From Helicobacter cetorum (GTDB lineage: Bacteria; Campylobacterota; Campylobacteria; Campylobacterales; Helicobacteraceae), in contig NZ_FZMR01000008.1 in assembly GCF_900198405.1 (NCBI RefSeq), forward strand, positions 1 to 64,000: a DNA stretch of 64,000 nt, read 5' to 3'. The position numbers were made by a program, and so were the translations under genes. Position 1 is the stretch's first letter; each line of letters starts with the position of its first letter. The notes beneath the pieces are model-generated. The model was not told the origin of the DNA. It saw only the letters and a list, made by a program, of their open reading frames with translations, and did not search any database. Positions 28,326 through 38,699 of this stretch are shown here, in pieces.

Positions 28326-29399
28326 ATGAAAGAAGATAGCTTGCAAACGCATTTTACCACTGATGAAAATGCGATGTATTTTGAATGCGCGTATAGTTGC
28401 GATAACGCCTTGTTTTTGCAATTAGAGAGTCGTGCGTTCTTTATCACTGACTCTCGCTATACTCAAGAGGCTAGAGAGAATATCCAATCTAAAAATGGCA
28501 TTCTAGCTGAAGTGGTAGAAACAAGCGATTTAGTGCAAAAAGCTATTGAATTGATTCAAAAAAATCCGGTTCAAAAACTCTTTTTTGACCCAAACCAAGT
28601 GAATTTGCAAACTTATAATCGTTTAGCTACAGCAATAAGTGCTAAAACGGCCTTAGAAGGTGTGCCTAGTTATCATCGTCAAAAACGCATTGTTAAAAGC
28701 GAGCATGAAGTCAAACTTCTCAAAAAATCTCAAGCGTTGAATGTTGAGGCTTTTGAGAATTTTGCTGAGTATGTGAAAACGATTTTTAATGAAAAAAGTT
28801 CGCTTAATGAGCGGTTTTTACAACATAAGGTTAAGGACTTTTTGACTAGAGAAGGAACTTATAATCTTAGTTTTGAGCCTATTTTAGCCTTGAATGCAAA
28901 TGCAAGCAAGCCCCATGCTTTACCTAGTTCTAAAGACTTTTTAAAAGCGGCTGATAGCGTTCTTTTAGATATGGGAATAAAGTATGAGCGTTATTGCTCT
29001 GATAGAACTAGAACGGCTTTTTTTGACTCTAAAGACTTTTCTTTCAAAAAAGAACAGAGTTTTAAGGATAAAGAGCATCAAAAGATTTATGATGTTGTTA
29101 AAGAGGCACAAGAAAAGGCTATTTCTAATATTAGAGCAGGCATGACGGGCAAAGAGGCGGATAGTTTAGCTAGACAAGTGATAGAAAAGCATGGCTATGG
29201 GGAGTATTTTACTCATAGCACAGGGCATGGCATTGGTTTGGATATTCATGAGCTCCCTTATATTTCGCCACGAAGTGAAACGATACTAGAAGAGGGTATG
29301 GTTTTTTCTGTAGAACCCGGAATCTATATTCCTAATTTTTTTGGGGTGCGTATTGAAGATTTGGTTGTAATTAGAAATTCTAAGGCTGAACTTCTTTAA
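28326..29399 (+). CDS. pepQ: M24-family aminopeptidase (Xaa-Pro type)
   Basis: This 357-residue creatinase-fold metallopeptidase has an N-terminal domain at residues 1-125 and a catalytic domain with the five metal ligands: [18 protein letters not shown] (two Asp), [13 protein letters not shown] (His), FSVEPGIYI (Glu) and VRIEDLVV (Glu). It should cut X-Pro bonds in peptides, which fits a peptide-importing organism. Its stop overlaps the folK start by one base. HP1037-like. Confidence 0.9.
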   Translation: MKEDSLQTHFTTDENAMYFECAYSCDNALFLQLESRAFFITDSRYTQEARENIQSKNGILAEVVETSDLVQKAIELIQKNPVQKLFFDPNQVNLQTYNRLATAISAKTALEGVPSYHRQKRIVKSEHEVKLLKKSQALNVEAFENFAEYVKTIFNEKSSLNERFLQHKVKDFLTREGTYNLSFEPILALNANASKPHALPSSKDFLKAADSVLLDMGIKYERYCSDRTRTAFFDSKDFSFKKEQSFKDKEHQKIYDVVKEAQEKAISNIRAGMTGKEADSLARQVIEKHGYGEYFTHSTGHGIGLDIHELPYISPRSETILEEGMVFSVEPGIYIPNFFGVRIEDLVVIRNSKAELL

Positions 29400-29890
29400 T
29401 GCGAGAGATTCTTTTGACTCGTTTTTTTCCAAGTGTTTCTAAAGCTAGAATAAGTTTTCCTAATAGGGTTGTGCTAGGACTTGGAGGGAATATCAAAAAC
29501 CCTTTAAAGACATTAGAAAAATGCTATCTATGGCTCAAAAATCATCAAGCTATAGGAAAGCTTTCAACTTCGCCTATTTATTTAAATCCTCCCTTTGGCT
29601 ATGTTAAGCAGTCTTATTTTTATAATGCTACTCTTGTGCTTAGGACAAGTTTGAGTTTGCGTAAGTTTTTTGCTCTAGTGTTTTATATAGAGAGGCGTTT
29701 TGGGCGTAAAAGAAAGCGTGATTTTAAGGATGCTCCAAGGACTTTAGATATTGATATTATTGCCTTTAATAAAGTGGTTTTAAATCAAGTTTATTTAACC
29801 TTACCACATCCTAAATGGAATGAAAGAGATTCCGTATTAGTGCCTTTAGCCTTGCAACAAATTTTTTTTAAAAGAGGGGAATTAGAGTGA
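29399..29890 (+). CDS. folK: HPPK, dihydropterin pyrophosphokinase
   Basis: This 163-residue enzyme of folate synthesis transfers pyrophosphate from ATP to 6-hydroxymethyl-dihydropterin. Seen: [15 protein letters not shown], the NPPFGYV pterin loop, [24 protein letters not shown] with the two metal Asp, and [16 protein letters not shown]. The first 20 residues ([20 protein letters not shown]) are an extension relative to most HPPKs. It overlaps flhF by 4 bases. Confidence 0.94.
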   Translation: MREILLTRFFPSVSKARISFPNRVVLGLGGNIKNPLKTLEKCYLWLKNHQAIGKLSTSPIYLNPPFGYVKQSYFYNATLVLRTSLSLRKFFALVFYIERRFGRKRKRDFKDAPRTLDIDIIAFNKVVLNQVYLTLPHPKWNERDSVLVPLALQQIFFKRGELE

Positions 29891-31257
29891 AATTCTACAC
29901 TTATAGCGGAGAAACAGCAGCTGAGGCTCTAAAAATAGCGCAAAGCCACCATGGCGTAGACGCCTTAGTGTTTAAAACTCAAGAAATCCGTAAAAAAACG
30001 CTCACTTCTTCAGGACTTTATGAAATCGTTGTAGCTGTTGAAGAAGAAAAGGAAAGTGAGGAGCAACCCAAAGAACCCTTAATCCCAGAAAGTCTATATG
30101 ATGAGAATGCTAGTGAAGAAGATGTGGTTGTGCAGCTTTCAAACACTGTGGAAGAAATGCGTAAGATTGCTGGCGTTGTAGAAGGTTTGCCAAGCTCCAA
30201 AAATCAAACAAAAAAATCTCAAACTCAAGAAAATTCATTAGACGACATACTTTTAGATACACCTAGAGTGGAGGGTAGTTTTTTAAAGCCCTTAAAAAAT
30301 AATGATAATAGACAAGAGATAAATAAACAACAAGAAGAAATTAAAGGCATTCAAAATCAGCTCAATAAAATTGTAGATAGTATTAAACTTATTGAGAACA
30401 TGTTTTGGGACGAGAAAAATCCCGGTGGTAGTCTTGTTAATATTCCTCAAGAGTTTGCTGAAATTTATAAATTAGCCAAACAAAGCGGCATGAAAACAGA
30501 CCATTTAGATAAAATCATGCAGTTAAGCTTGGAGCTTATGCCTTTAAGAATGCGAGAAAATTCAGTAACGGTTAAACGCTATTTTAGAGAGCTTTTAAGA
30601 AAAATGATATTGTGTCGCCCTGAAGATTTGAGTTTGAGAGAAAAGCGTATTTTAATGCTTGTAGGACCTACAGGCGTGGGAAAAACAACCACTCTAGCCA
30701 AATTAGCTGCACGCTATTCTAAGATGTTAGATAAAAAATATAAAGTAGGCATTATTACCTTAGATAATTATCGTATTGGAGCTTTAGAGCAATTAAGCTG
30801 GTATGCTAATAAAATGAAAATGAGTATAGAAACCGTGATTGATGCAAAGGATTTTGCTAAGGAAATTGAATCTTTGGAATATTGTGATTTTATTTTAGTG
30901 GACACTACAGGGCATTCACAATATGACAAAGAAAAAATTGCTAGTTTAAAAGAATTTGTAGATGGAGGTTATAATATTGATGTGTCTTTAGTGCTTTCAG
31001 TTACGACTAAGTATGAAGACATGAAAGATATTTATGATTCTTTTGGGGTTTTGGGGATTGATACTTTGATTTTTACTAAATTAGATGAGAGTAGGGGGCT
31101 AGGGAATTTGTTCTCGCTTGTGCATGAGAGTCAAAAACCTATTAGTTATCTTTCTGTCGGGCAAGAAGTGCCTATGGATTTGAGAGTAGCCACTAATGAG
31201 TATTTAGCAGATTGTATGCTAGATGGTTTTACTAATCCTAATAAGGAACGAGTATGA
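29887..31257 (+). CDS. flhF: Flagellar biosynthesis GTPase FlhF
   Basis: This 456-residue SRP-type GTPase from a GTG start has a basic N-domain ([21 protein letters not shown]), an acidic, low-complexity linker at about residues 55-150, and an NG domain with G1 [14 protein letters not shown]3 DTTGHSQYD and G4 TKLDES. FlhF marks the pole where flagella are built, working with FlhG. The gene overlaps folK and flhG by 4 bases each, so the three are one translational chain. Confidence 0.96.
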   Translation: MKFYTYSGETAAEALKIAQSHHGVDALVFKTQEIRKKTLTSSGLYEIVVAVEEEKESEEQPKEPLIPESLYDENASEEDVVVQLSNTVEEMRKIAGVVEGLPSSKNQTKKSQTQENSLDDILLDTPRVEGSFLKPLKNNDNRQEINKQQEEIKGIQNQLNKIVDSIKLIENMFWDEKNPGGSLVNIPQEFAEIYKLAKQSGMKTDHLDKIMQLSLELMPLRMRENSVTVKRYFRELLRKMILCRPEDLSLREKRILMLVGPTGVGKTTTLAKLAARYSKMLDKKYKVGIITLDNYRIGALEQLSWYANKMKMSIETVIDAKDFAKEIESLEYCDFILVDTTGHSQYDKEKIASLKEFVDGGYNIDVSLVLSVTTKYEDMKDIYDSFGVLGIDTLIFTKLDESRGLGNLFSLVHESQKPISYLSVGQEVPMDLRVATNEYLADCMLDGFTNPNKERV

Positions 31258-32138
31258 GCAATCAAGCAAGCCACCTAGATAGTTTTATTGGCACTAAAAC
31301 CTCAAAGAGTTTTTTTAAAAATAGGGGAAACACTAAGTTTATCGCTATAACAAGCGGTAAAGGAGGAGTAGGAAAATCTAATATTAGTGCTAACTTGGCT
31401 TATTCTTTATACAAGAAAGGTTATAAAGTAGGAGTGTTTGATGCAGATATTGGGTTAGCGAATTTAGATGTTATTTTTGGAGTGAAAACTCATAAAAATA
31501 TTTTGCATGCCTTAAAAGGCGAGGCTAAGCTAAAAGAAATCATTTGTGAAATTGAGCCGGGGCTTTGTCTCATTCCCGGAGATAGTGGCGAAGAGATTTT
31601 AAAATATGTTAGTGGGGCAGATGGATTAGATAAGTTTGTAGATGATGAGGGAGTTTTAAGCTCTTTAGATTATATCATTATTGATACAGGAGCTGGGATT
31701 GGGGCGACCACTCAAGCGTTTTTGAATGCGAGTGATTGTGTGGTAGTGGTTACTACGCCTGATCCATCAGCCATTACTGATGCGTATGCGTGCATGAAGA
31801 TTAATTCTAAAAATAAAGATGAATTGTTTCTAATTACAAATATGGTGTCTCAGCCTAAAGAGGGTAAAGCAACTTATGATAAATTAGCTAGAGTGGCTAA
31901 GAATAATATTCCTGCGTTGAGATTGAATTATTTAGGAGCTTTAGAAAATAGCCCGCTTTTAAAGCGTTGTATTAGAGAGCGTAAGGTTTTAAGAAAGATT
32001 GCCCCCAACGATTTGTTTTCGCAATCCATTGACCAAGTAGCATTTATTTTAACTTCTAAATTAGAAAAAGGTTCTTTGGAAACTCCAAAAGAAGATTTTA
32101 AGAGTTTCTTTAAGCGGTTTTTAAGATATTTGGGATAG
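31254..32138 (+). CDS. flhG: Flagellar number regulator FlhG (MinD-like ATPase)
   Basis: This 294-residue MinD/ParA ATPase has the deviant Walker A SGKGGVGKSN, switch I DADIGLANLDV, Walker B DYIIIDTGAG, and a C-terminal amphipathic helix (KEDFKSFFKRFLRYLG) for membrane binding. FlhG limits flagellar number by opposing FlhF at the pole. It was called ylxH in early H. pylori annotations (HP1034). It overlaps flhF and is followed after 3 bases by a small membrane protein gene. Confidence 0.95.
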   Translation: MSNQASHLDSFIGTKTSKSFFKNRGNTKFIAITSGKGGVGKSNISANLAYSLYKKGYKVGVFDADIGLANLDVIFGVKTHKNILHALKGEAKLKEIICEIEPGLCLIPGDSGEEILKYVSGADGLDKFVDDEGVLSSLDYIIIDTGAGIGATTQAFLNASDCVVVVTTPDPSAITDAYACMKINSKNKDELFLITNMVSQPKEGKATYDKLARVAKNNIPALRLNYLGALENSPLLKRCIRERKVLRKIAPNDLFSQSIDQVAFILTSKLEKGSLETPKEDFKSFFKRFLRYLG

Positions 32139-32141
32139 CTT

Positions 32142-32456
32142 ATGAGAATACAGAACTTCATACATTTTTCCATTGTGGTAGGGTTTTTCTTAGGGTTGGC
32201 GTTTGCTATGTTGAAATTCAGTCAGCCAGAGACTATCTTGCTTTGGACCATTATTTCTACGCTTGGTTTTTATCTAATGGCACTTTTGTTTGCCTCTATT
32301 TTTATTGCTTGCACGGACTTGGATACTTGCTTATTTGATAAAAAAGGCACTGAAGAGCGTTTAACGCATTTTAATCATGAGTTCAAAAACAGAGAAAAAG
32401 AAGTTTCAAGTATTTTGAACTATATTAGAAGTTATAATTTTGATGATGGGCAATAG
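32142..32456 (+). CDS. Small membrane protein in the flagellar operon (HP1033-like)
   Basis: No family is recognised for this 104-residue protein. It has two membrane spans, FSIVVGFFLGLAFAMLKF and LWTIISTLGFYLMALLFASIF. A charged C-terminal tail follows (KKGTEERLTHFNHEFKNREKEVSSILNYIRSY) that is probably helical and cytoplasmic. It lies between flhG and fliA and is conserved in that place in H. pylori, so a flagellar role is a reasonable inference only. Confidence 0.8.
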   Translation: MRIQNFIHFSIVVGFFLGLAFAMLKFSQPETILLWTIISTLGFYLMALLFASIFIACTDLDTCLFDKKGTEERLTHFNHEFKNREKEVSSILNYIRSYNFDDGQ

Positions 32457-33213
32457 AATGCAAGATTTTGAAAATTTTGAAAATAACGAAAGTTTAGAAA
32501 AGTCTGCGAGCATGGGAAAAGTCCTTAATGCTTATGATAAACAGCAACATCTCAATCAAGATGAATTAGCTTTGCAATATTTACCGGCGGTGCGTGCTAT
32601 GGCGTTTCGCTTAAAAGAGCGCTTGCCTAGTTCTATTGATTTTAACGACCTTGTTTCTATTGGCACTGAAGAGTTGATTAAATTAGCTAGGCGTTATGAA
32701 AGTGCGTTAAATGACTCTTTTTGGGGCTATGCTAGAATGCGTGTTAATGGAGCGATGTTAGATTATTTACGCTCTTTAGATGTGGTTTCTCGCTCCAATA
32801 GAAAGCTTATAAAAAGCATTGATAGTGAAGTAACTAAATATCTCAATGAGCATGGCGAAGAGCCTAGCGATGAGTATTTAGCGCAAGCTTTAGGTGAAGG
32901 GATTGAAAAGATTAGAGAGGCTAAAGTAGCATCTGATGTGTATGCTTTAGTGCCTATAGATGAGCAATTCAATGCGATTGAGCAAGACCAAATCACTAAA
33001 AAGATTGAAACTGAAGAGTTATTAGAGCATATTCAAAAAGTGCTAAGCCAAATGGGCGAAAGAGAACAGACTCTTATCCAACTCTATTATTTTGAAGAAT
33101 TGAATTTGAGCGAGATTAGAGAAATCTTAGGCATTACAGAATCACGCATTTCTCAAATTATTAAAGAAGTGATTAAAAAAGTGCGTAAATCTTTAGGGGT
33201 TAAGAATGGCTGA
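32443..33213 (+). CDS. fliA: Flagellar sigma factor FliA (sigma 28)
   Basis: This is a sigma-70-family factor of about 256 residues. Region 2 has YLPAVRAMAFRLKERLPSSIDFNDLVSIGTEELI and FWGYARMRVNGAMLDYLRSLD; region 4 has REQTLIQLYYFEELNLSEIREILGITESRISQIIKEVIKKVR. It drives late flagellar genes and is held by anti-sigma FlgM, which is not in this window. The start is unsure: ATG 32443, 32446 and 32458 are all in frame with no strong binding site. It overlaps the previous gene, and fliM starts inside its end. Confidence 0.94.
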   Translation: MMGNRMQDFENFENNESLEKSASMGKVLNAYDKQQHLNQDELALQYLPAVRAMAFRLKERLPSSIDFNDLVSIGTEELIKLARRYESALNDSFWGYARMRVNGAMLDYLRSLDVVSRSNRKLIKSIDSEVTKYLNEHGEEPSDEYLAQALGEGIEKIREAKVASDVYALVPIDEQFNAIEQDQITKKIETEELLEHIQKVLSQMGEREQTLIQLYYFEELNLSEIREILGITESRISQIIKEVIKKVRKSLGVKNG

Positions 33214-34270
33214 TATTTTAAGCCAAGAAGAAATTGATGCGCTTTTAGAAGTCGTTGATGAAAATGTAGACATTCAAAATGTCCAAAAACAAGATATTGC
33301 TCCCCCACGCAGTGTAACTCTCTATGATTTTAAGCGTCCTAATCGTGTGAGTAAGGAGCAACTACGCTCTTTTAGAAGTATCCATGACAAAATGGCTAGA
33401 AATCTCTCTAGTCAAATTTCTTCTATCATGCGTTCTATTGTAGAAATTCAGCTTCATAGTGTTGATCAAATGACTTATGGCGAATTTTTAATGAGTTTGC
33501 CTAGTCCTACAAGCTTTAATGTCTTTTCTATGAAGCCAATGGGTGGAACGGGAGTTTTAGAGATTAATCCTAGCATTGCTTTTCCTATGATTGATAGATT
33601 ATTAGGGGGCAAGGGAAGTGCGTATGAGCAAAATAGAGAGTTTAGCGATATTGAATTGAATTTGCTAGATACGATTTTACGCCAAGTGATGCAGATTTTA
33701 AAAGAAGTTTGGGCACCGGTGGTAGAGATGTTTCCTACTATTGACGCTAAAGAATCTAGTGCGAATGTGGTTCAAATTGTGGCGCAAAATGAAATTGCTA
33801 TTATGGTGGTTTTAGAAATTATTATTGGGCATAGTCGTGGCATGATGAATATTTGTTATCCGGTCATTTCCATTGAAAGCATTCTTTCTAAAATGGGGAG
33901 TAGGGATTTAATGCTTTCAGAAACTAATTCTAAAAAGAGTCGCAATAAAGAATTGCAAGCCCTACTAAGTGGGGTAAGTGTGGATATGATGGTCTTTTTA
34001 GGCTCAGTAGAATTGAGTTTAAAAGAAGTGCTAGATTTAGATGTGGGGGATACCATTCGTTTAAATAAGGTAGCCAATGATGAAGTGAGTGTGTATATCC
34101 ATAGAAAAAAGCGCTATTTGGCGAGTGTTGGGTTTCAAGGGTATAGAAAGACTATTCAAATCAAAGAAATTGCTTATAGTGAAAAAGAGCATACCAAAGA
34201 AATTTTAGAAATGCTAGAAGAACAGCGTAAAAATAAAGTGGGCAATATTATTAAGGCAGAAGAAGAGTAA
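33206..34270 (+). CDS. fliM: Flagellar motor switch protein FliM
   Basis: This 354-residue switch protein starts with the CheY-P-binding peptide LSQEEIDALLEVV. Next comes the middle domain with GGTGVLEINPSIAFPMIDRLLGG, and then a SpoA-type C-terminal domain (LGSVELSLKEVLDLDVGDTIRL). It links the chemotaxis signal to rotor direction. It overlaps fliA by 8 bases and is followed by fliY. Confidence 0.97.
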   Translation: MADILSQEEIDALLEVVDENVDIQNVQKQDIAPPRSVTLYDFKRPNRVSKEQLRSFRSIHDKMARNLSSQISSIMRSIVEIQLHSVDQMTYGEFLMSLPSPTSFNVFSMKPMGGTGVLEINPSIAFPMIDRLLGGKGSAYEQNREFSDIELNLLDTILRQVMQILKEVWAPVVEMFPTIDAKESSANVVQIVAQNEIAIMVVLEIIIGHSRGMMNICYPVISIESILSKMGSRDLMLSETNSKKSRNKELQALLSGVSVDMMVFLGSVELSLKEVLDLDVGDTIRLNKVANDEVSVYIHRKKRYLASVGFQGYRKTIQIKEIAYSEKEHTKEILEMLEEQRKNKVGNIIKAEEE

Positions 34271-34273
34271 AAA

Positions 34274-35143
34274 ATGCAGGATTTTATAAAACTTTTTATT
34301 CAAGAGATTATTTCTACTTTAGAGGGGCTAGTTGGTAAAGCTCCAAGCGTAGAAGTAAAGGCAGAAATAGATAACACGCAAGAGGCATGGGCAAGTTTGA
34401 TTAGCGTGCCTTATGCAAGAGTTGTAGTGAGTGTTTCTGGGGGGAGTGAGAGCAATATTGAATTATTGGCTCCGGTAAGTCTAGTTACTTCATTAAGCGA
34501 TTTAATGCTAGGAGGTGAGGGGACTAGCAAAGAAGAAATGGATAATGATGATTTAGATGCGTTTAAAGAAATGGCGTCTAATATCTTTGGAGCGGTTGCT
34601 ACAAGCTTGAAATCTCAAGAGTTGCTCCCTAAGTTGAATTTTACTACCGCTAGCGCAGAAATCGCTAATGAACTTCCTAAGCAAGAGGCTTATGATAAAG
34701 CTATTGTGCTTTCTTTTAACATGGACGCCCTTGAAGAGAGTCAAATGATTTTATTAAGCACTCAAGCCTTTAGCGCTCAATTTGGCTCTGCAGACACCAC
34801 TACAGAAAACTCTGCTAATCAAGAGGGAGGGCATGAAGAATCACAAGGTCATGAATCGCATGTTTTAGAGGGTTCTGAAATCCGTAATATCGGCATGCTT
34901 TTAGATGTGAAATTGAATGTTAAGGTGCGTATCGGTCAAAAAAAGATGATTTTAAAAGATGTGGTTTCTATGGATATTGGAAGTGTGGTAGAGCTTGATC
35001 AATTAGTCAATGACCCCTTAGAAATTCTAGTAGATGATAAAATTATTGCTAAAGGAGAAGTGGTGATTGTAGATGGGAACTTTGGTATACAAATCACAGA
35101 TATTGGAACCAAAAAAGAACGCTTAGAGCAATTAAAGGATTAA
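34274..35143 (+). CDS. fliY: Flagellar motor switch protein FliY
   Basis: In this 289-residue protein the middle part resembles the CheC/CheX/FliY fold (DLDAFKEMASNIFGAVATSL), followed by a Glu/Ser/His-rich linker at about residues 175-200. The C-terminal SpoA domain (IGMLLDVKLNVKVRIGQKKMILKDVVSMDIGSVVELD) is shared with FliN. H. pylori also has a separate FliN, so FliY is a second C-ring component. It is 3 bases downstream of fliM. Confidence 0.94.
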   Translation: MQDFIKLFIQEIISTLEGLVGKAPSVEVKAEIDNTQEAWASLISVPYARVVVSVSGGSESNIELLAPVSLVTSLSDLMLGGEGTSKEEMDNDDLDAFKEMASNIFGAVATSLKSQELLPKLNFTTASAEIANELPKQEAYDKAIVLSFNMDALEESQMILLSTQAFSAQFGSADTTTENSANQEGGHEESQGHESHVLEGSEIRNIGMLLDVKLNVKVRIGQKKMILKDVVSMDIGSVVELDQLVNDPLEILVDDKIIAKGEVVIVDGNFGIQITDIGTKKERLEQLKD

Positions 35144-35146
35144 TAA

Positions 35147-35686
<540 letters not shown>

Positions 35687-35688
35687 AA

Positions 35689-36186
35689 ATGAGTGTACTG
35701 AGTGTTTTATTAGGAGTTTTTTTTAGTATTTTAGGGGCAACGGATGCTTTAGAGCTTCCCGGAGTTTATAAAACCCAAGCTTTTTTATACATGAAAAGTT
35801 CTTATGTGGAATTTTTTGAATATAAAGGAAAGTTTTATGCTTATGGTATTCAAAATTCTGATGGTTCTAGCGCTAAAAAAGATAAGAATAATCCTAACCC
35901 TAAATTGAGAAATCGCAGTGATAAGGGCGTGGTTTTTTTGAGTGATTTAGAGCAAGTGGGACACAGATACTACAAGGGGGGGAAAGCGTATAATTTTTAT
36001 GATGGAAAAACCTATTATGTGAAAGTGGTGCAAAATTCAAACGGCGATTTAGAGTTTACGCCAAGCTATGATAAATGGGGGTATGTAGGTAAGACTTTCA
36101 CATGGAAACGCCTAAACCATCAAGAAATTGAGGCCTTAAAAATCAAGCGTTTCAATTTGGGCGAAGTCATTCGCACTATCCCCTAA
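35689..36186 (+). CDS. DUF2147 lipocalin-like exported protein (HP1028-like)
   Basis: This 165-residue protein has a signal peptide (SVLSVLLGVFFSILGATDA) and one DUF2147 domain. The mature start LPGVYKTQ, the loop GKFYAYGIQNSDGS, the Asn/Lys-rich turn (KKDKNNPNPKLRNRSDKG) and the final LEFTPSYDKWGYVGKTFTWKRL are typical. The family has a lipocalin-like barrel and binds unknown ligands in the periplasm. It starts 2 bases after the previous gene and ends 36 bases from the convergent fur. Confidence 0.85.
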   Translation: MSVLSVLLGVFFSILGATDALELPGVYKTQAFLYMKSSYVEFFEYKGKFYAYGIQNSDGSSAKKDKNNPNPKLRNRSDKGVVFLSDLEQVGHRYYKGGKAYNFYDGKTYYVKVVQNSNGDLEFTPSYDKWGYVGKTFTWKRLNHQEIEALKIKRFNLGEVIRTIP

Positions 36187-36222
36187 GCCTACCCCCCTTC
36201 TTTTAAGCTTAGAGTTTAATCT

Positions 36223-36681
36223 TTAAGAAAGTCTCTCTTCATCTTGGCAGTCTTTGCACCAAACAAATAATTTCATATCATGGCTAATGAGTTTGGCTTC
36301 ATATTTTCTAGCGACTTCGTTTTGGCGCTCTTCAATCTCTTGGTCAGCAAACTCAATAATCTTACCACAATGCAAGCAAATGATATGGTCATGGTGTTCT
36401 TTAGCGGCAATTTCATAGCGCCTTCCACTTTTTGAAGTCTCTAAAGTGCAGATAAAATTTTCTTTTTCTAAGAAATTTAAAATGCGATAGACTGAAGAAA
36501 TGCTTGTGTTTTTATCTTTTTGACGGATACAATGTGTGATTTCTTCAGGGCTTAGGTGCGTGCCACTACGATATAGCACGCTTACTACCTCTTCTCGTTG
36601 TTTAGAGTTTTTCAATCCATTTTTTTTGATTGACATTCTCAAACGCTCTAAAATAGATTCCAAAGTTTCTAATCGTTTCAT
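36223..36681 (-). CDS. fur: Ferric uptake regulator Fur
   Basis: This 152-residue Fur has an N-terminal winged helix (LKNSKQREEVVSVLYRSGTHLSPEEI, SISSVYRILNFLEKENFI), then metal sites EHHDHIICLHCGKIIEF and CKDCQDEER. Both CxxC structural zinc motifs are present. In H. pylori Fur represses iron uptake with Fe and also ferritin without Fe, and it autoregulates. The extended N-terminal helix (KRLETLESILERLRMSIKKNG) is the Helicobacter form. Confidence 0.97.
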   Translation of the reverse strand: MKRLETLESILERLRMSIKKNGLKNSKQREEVVSVLYRSGTHLSPEEITHCIRQKDKNTSISSVYRILNFLEKENFICTLETSKSGRRYEIAAKEHHDHIICLHCGKIIEFADQEIEERQNEVARKYEAKLISHDMKLFVWCKDCQDEERLS

Positions 36682-36743
36682 GGCTAAAATGGTTCCTTTT
36701 TAAGATGTATTGTTTTTACTAAAATGCTATTTGCAATGACAAT

Positions 36744-36795
36744 ATTATAACATATAACAATGAGATGATATCTTAATAAAACTCATTATTATTTC
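36744..36795 (-). promoter_or_regulatory. fur promoter with Fur-box-like elements
   Basis: A TATAAT box at 36749-36744 (minus strand) predicts a start near 36737 and a 56-base leader. Upstream lie AATAATAATGAG (about 36784-36795) and TCATTGTTATATG, both AT-rich elements resembling parts of the H. pylori Fur operator (TAATAATnATTATTA type). Autoregulation by Fur is known in H. pylori; the exact operator borders here are inference. Confidence 0.5.
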
Positions 36796-36949
36796 AATGG
36801 GTCTTTAGAATACTGCAGAATGTGAAATATTTTCTTGTGATTAGAGCTTTTAGGTAAGAAAAAATTAGCCTTTAATATTCATTAACTACAGCATAGTTTA
36901 ATTAATCGCCTTAAATTTTAAGAATAAGAAATCAAAGAAGGGAGTTTTT

Positions 36950-37519
36950 ATGAAAGCAATGGGTTATCAGAATTTTTTTGTGTCATTAATAGTTCTCTTA
37001 TTGGGAGCTTGCTCTAATCCTAAGGTAAGCAAACAAGGTTTTTTTAGGAATGTTCCTAGCTGGCTAGTAGAAGATAGGAGTTCTTACATTCTTCAAGCGG
37101 TTGGCACTTGGAATGTTACACCCAATGTCAATGAGGCTCAAGCGATTGATAGATCCACTTTGCGTGCTGAGGAGCGTGTCGCTTATCAAATTACAGAAAA
37201 AGTCCATACCGTTTATGTGAAATCTAAAGATGAGCAACACAAAAAGCATAGTTTTACAGCCATAAGAGAGATTGAGGGGGCGATTTTAAAGGGTATAAAG
37301 GGGCAAACCGAAAGGATTCAAGAATGGACTAATCCTTATAATAACGAAGTGTTTGTTATGGTAAGAGCTAAGTCGTATAACGCAGATATTTTGCGTAAAA
37401 GTTTGGAAAGAATCCCCTCTTTAGATGAAAAAACGATAGCAAAAATTTTAGAGGCTATCGCTCAAATCTTTAAAGAATCTTTTAGTTATGATGAGGCAGA
37501 TATTCCTAGAGAAATGTAG
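36950..37519 (+). CDS. Lpp20-like lipoprotein
   Basis: This 189-residue lipoprotein has a signal peptide and lipobox LLGAC (acylated Cys24). The mature part matches the LPP20 family layout: VPSWLVEDRSSYILQAVGT, then an Ala/Glu/Arg-rich helix where N- and T-containing repeats end in AQAIDRSTLRAEERVAYQI, and a late strand NNEVFVMVRAKSY. AGGGAG lies just before ATG 36950. It sits alone between fur (divergent) and rarA (convergent), where H. pylori as I know it has no gene. It is convergent with rarA, 4 bases apart. Confidence 0.75.
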   Translation: MKAMGYQNFFVSLIVLLLGACSNPKVSKQGFFRNVPSWLVEDRSSYILQAVGTWNVTPNVNEAQAIDRSTLRAEERVAYQITEKVHTVYVKSKDEQHKKHSFTAIREIEGAILKGIKGQTERIQEWTNPYNNEVFVMVRAKSYNADILRKSLERIPSLDEKTIAKILEAIAQIFKESFSYDEADIPREM

Positions 37520-37523
37520 GGTT

Positions 37524-38699
37524 TTAACCCTTAATTTTTTCTAACCATTCTTTTAGGGTTTTTTCAAACCCTATCCCTTGAGAATACACAAACTTTAGAG
37601 GTTTTTCTAAATAATCTTGTTTAACATAGCCATTATAATCATGTGGGTAGAGGTAGTCTTTTGCATGGGGGAGTAAATGTTTTGGCACCGGATAAATCAC
37701 CCCTGATTTAATCGCATCTAATGCACTATTAATCGCATTATAAGCCGTATTAGACTTGGGCGAACAAGCTAAATAAATCACGCATTGGCTTAAAATAATC
37801 CTAGCTTCAGGATAGCCGATTTGTTTGACTGAAAATAAGCATGAAGTAGCTAAATTAAGGGCGTTTGGATTAGCATTGCCTATGTCTTCGCTCGCAAAAA
37901 TAACAAGTCTTCTTGCGATAAATTCAGGATTTTCTCCGCCAGCAATTAGGCGTGCTAGATAATATAAAGAAGCGTTTTCATCACTTCCCCTTAAAGACTT
38001 GATTAACGCACTGATGAGATTATAATGGGTATCATCACTGCAAGCTCCATCATTTAAACTATGGGGGCGTAAGGATTTTAGAGTTTCTAAAGTGATAGGA
38101 TTTTCTATTTTAGCACTCAAATCTAAGAGATTTAATAACGCTCTAGCATCACCGGCACTATTATTCAAAAGATAAGCTTTAGCACTAGGTTCTATTTGTT
38201 TGTCTAGCAATTTTAAGGCTTTAGAGCAAAGTTTTTCTAATTCGCTATTTTTTAGGGGGGTTAGTTCAAAAATGAAACTTCTTGAACGAATGGCATGAGT
38301 TAGGCTATAGCGTGGGTCTTGCGTGCTAGCCCCTAAGACTAGTGCATGGTCTTTTTCCATAATGGGGAGTAAAAATTCTTGCTGGGTTTTATTCAATCTG
38401 TGGGTTTCATCAATAAAAACAATCGGTCTTAAAAGGGTGTTTTGGTAATTTTTGAGCTTAAGACGCAAATCATCAAGCTTAAAATCCGTCGCATTAAACG
38501 ATAGAATAGGGCGCTCTAAAGTATGAGCGATGATTTGAGCTAAGCTTGTTTTACCCACACCAGGGGGGCCATAGAAAAAGGCATGCGGAAAGTGTTTGGA
38601 GCATAAGGCTTTAAATAAGGGGGTATCTTTTCCTATTAAATGCTCTTGCCCTAAAAAATCTTCTAGGCTTTTTGGGTTTAAAAGAGAAGTTAAGCTCAT
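37524..38699 (-). CDS. rarA: Replication-associated recombination ATPase RarA/MgsA
   Basis: This 391-residue AAA+ ATPase has Walker A GPPGVGKTSLA, Walker B PIVFIDETHR, sensor 1 LGASTQDPRYSL and arginine finger region AIRSRSFIFEL. The C-terminal part (GGENPEFIARRLVIFASEDIGNANP) is the conserved tetramer domain. It acts at stalled replication forks, related to clamp loaders. Its start overlaps hspR by 4 bases, making it the third gene of the cbpA-hspR-rarA stress operon known in H. pylori. Confidence 0.95.
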   Translation of the reverse strand: MSLTSLLNPKSLEDFLGQEHLIGKDTPLFKALCSKHFPHAFFYGPPGVGKTSLAQIIAHTLERPILSFNATDFKLDDLRLKLKNYQNTLLRPIVFIDETHRLNKTQQEFLLPIMEKDHALVLGASTQDPRYSLTHAIRSRSFIFELTPLKNSELEKLCSKALKLLDKQIEPSAKAYLLNNSAGDARALLNLLDLSAKIENPITLETLKSLRPHSLNDGACSDDTHYNLISALIKSLRGSDENASLYYLARLIAGGENPEFIARRLVIFASEDIGNANPNALNLATSCLFSVKQIGYPEARIILSQCVIYLACSPKSNTAYNAINSALDAIKSGVIYPVPKHLLPHAKDYLYPHDYNGYVKQDYLEKPLKFVYSQGIGFEKTLKEWLEKIKG

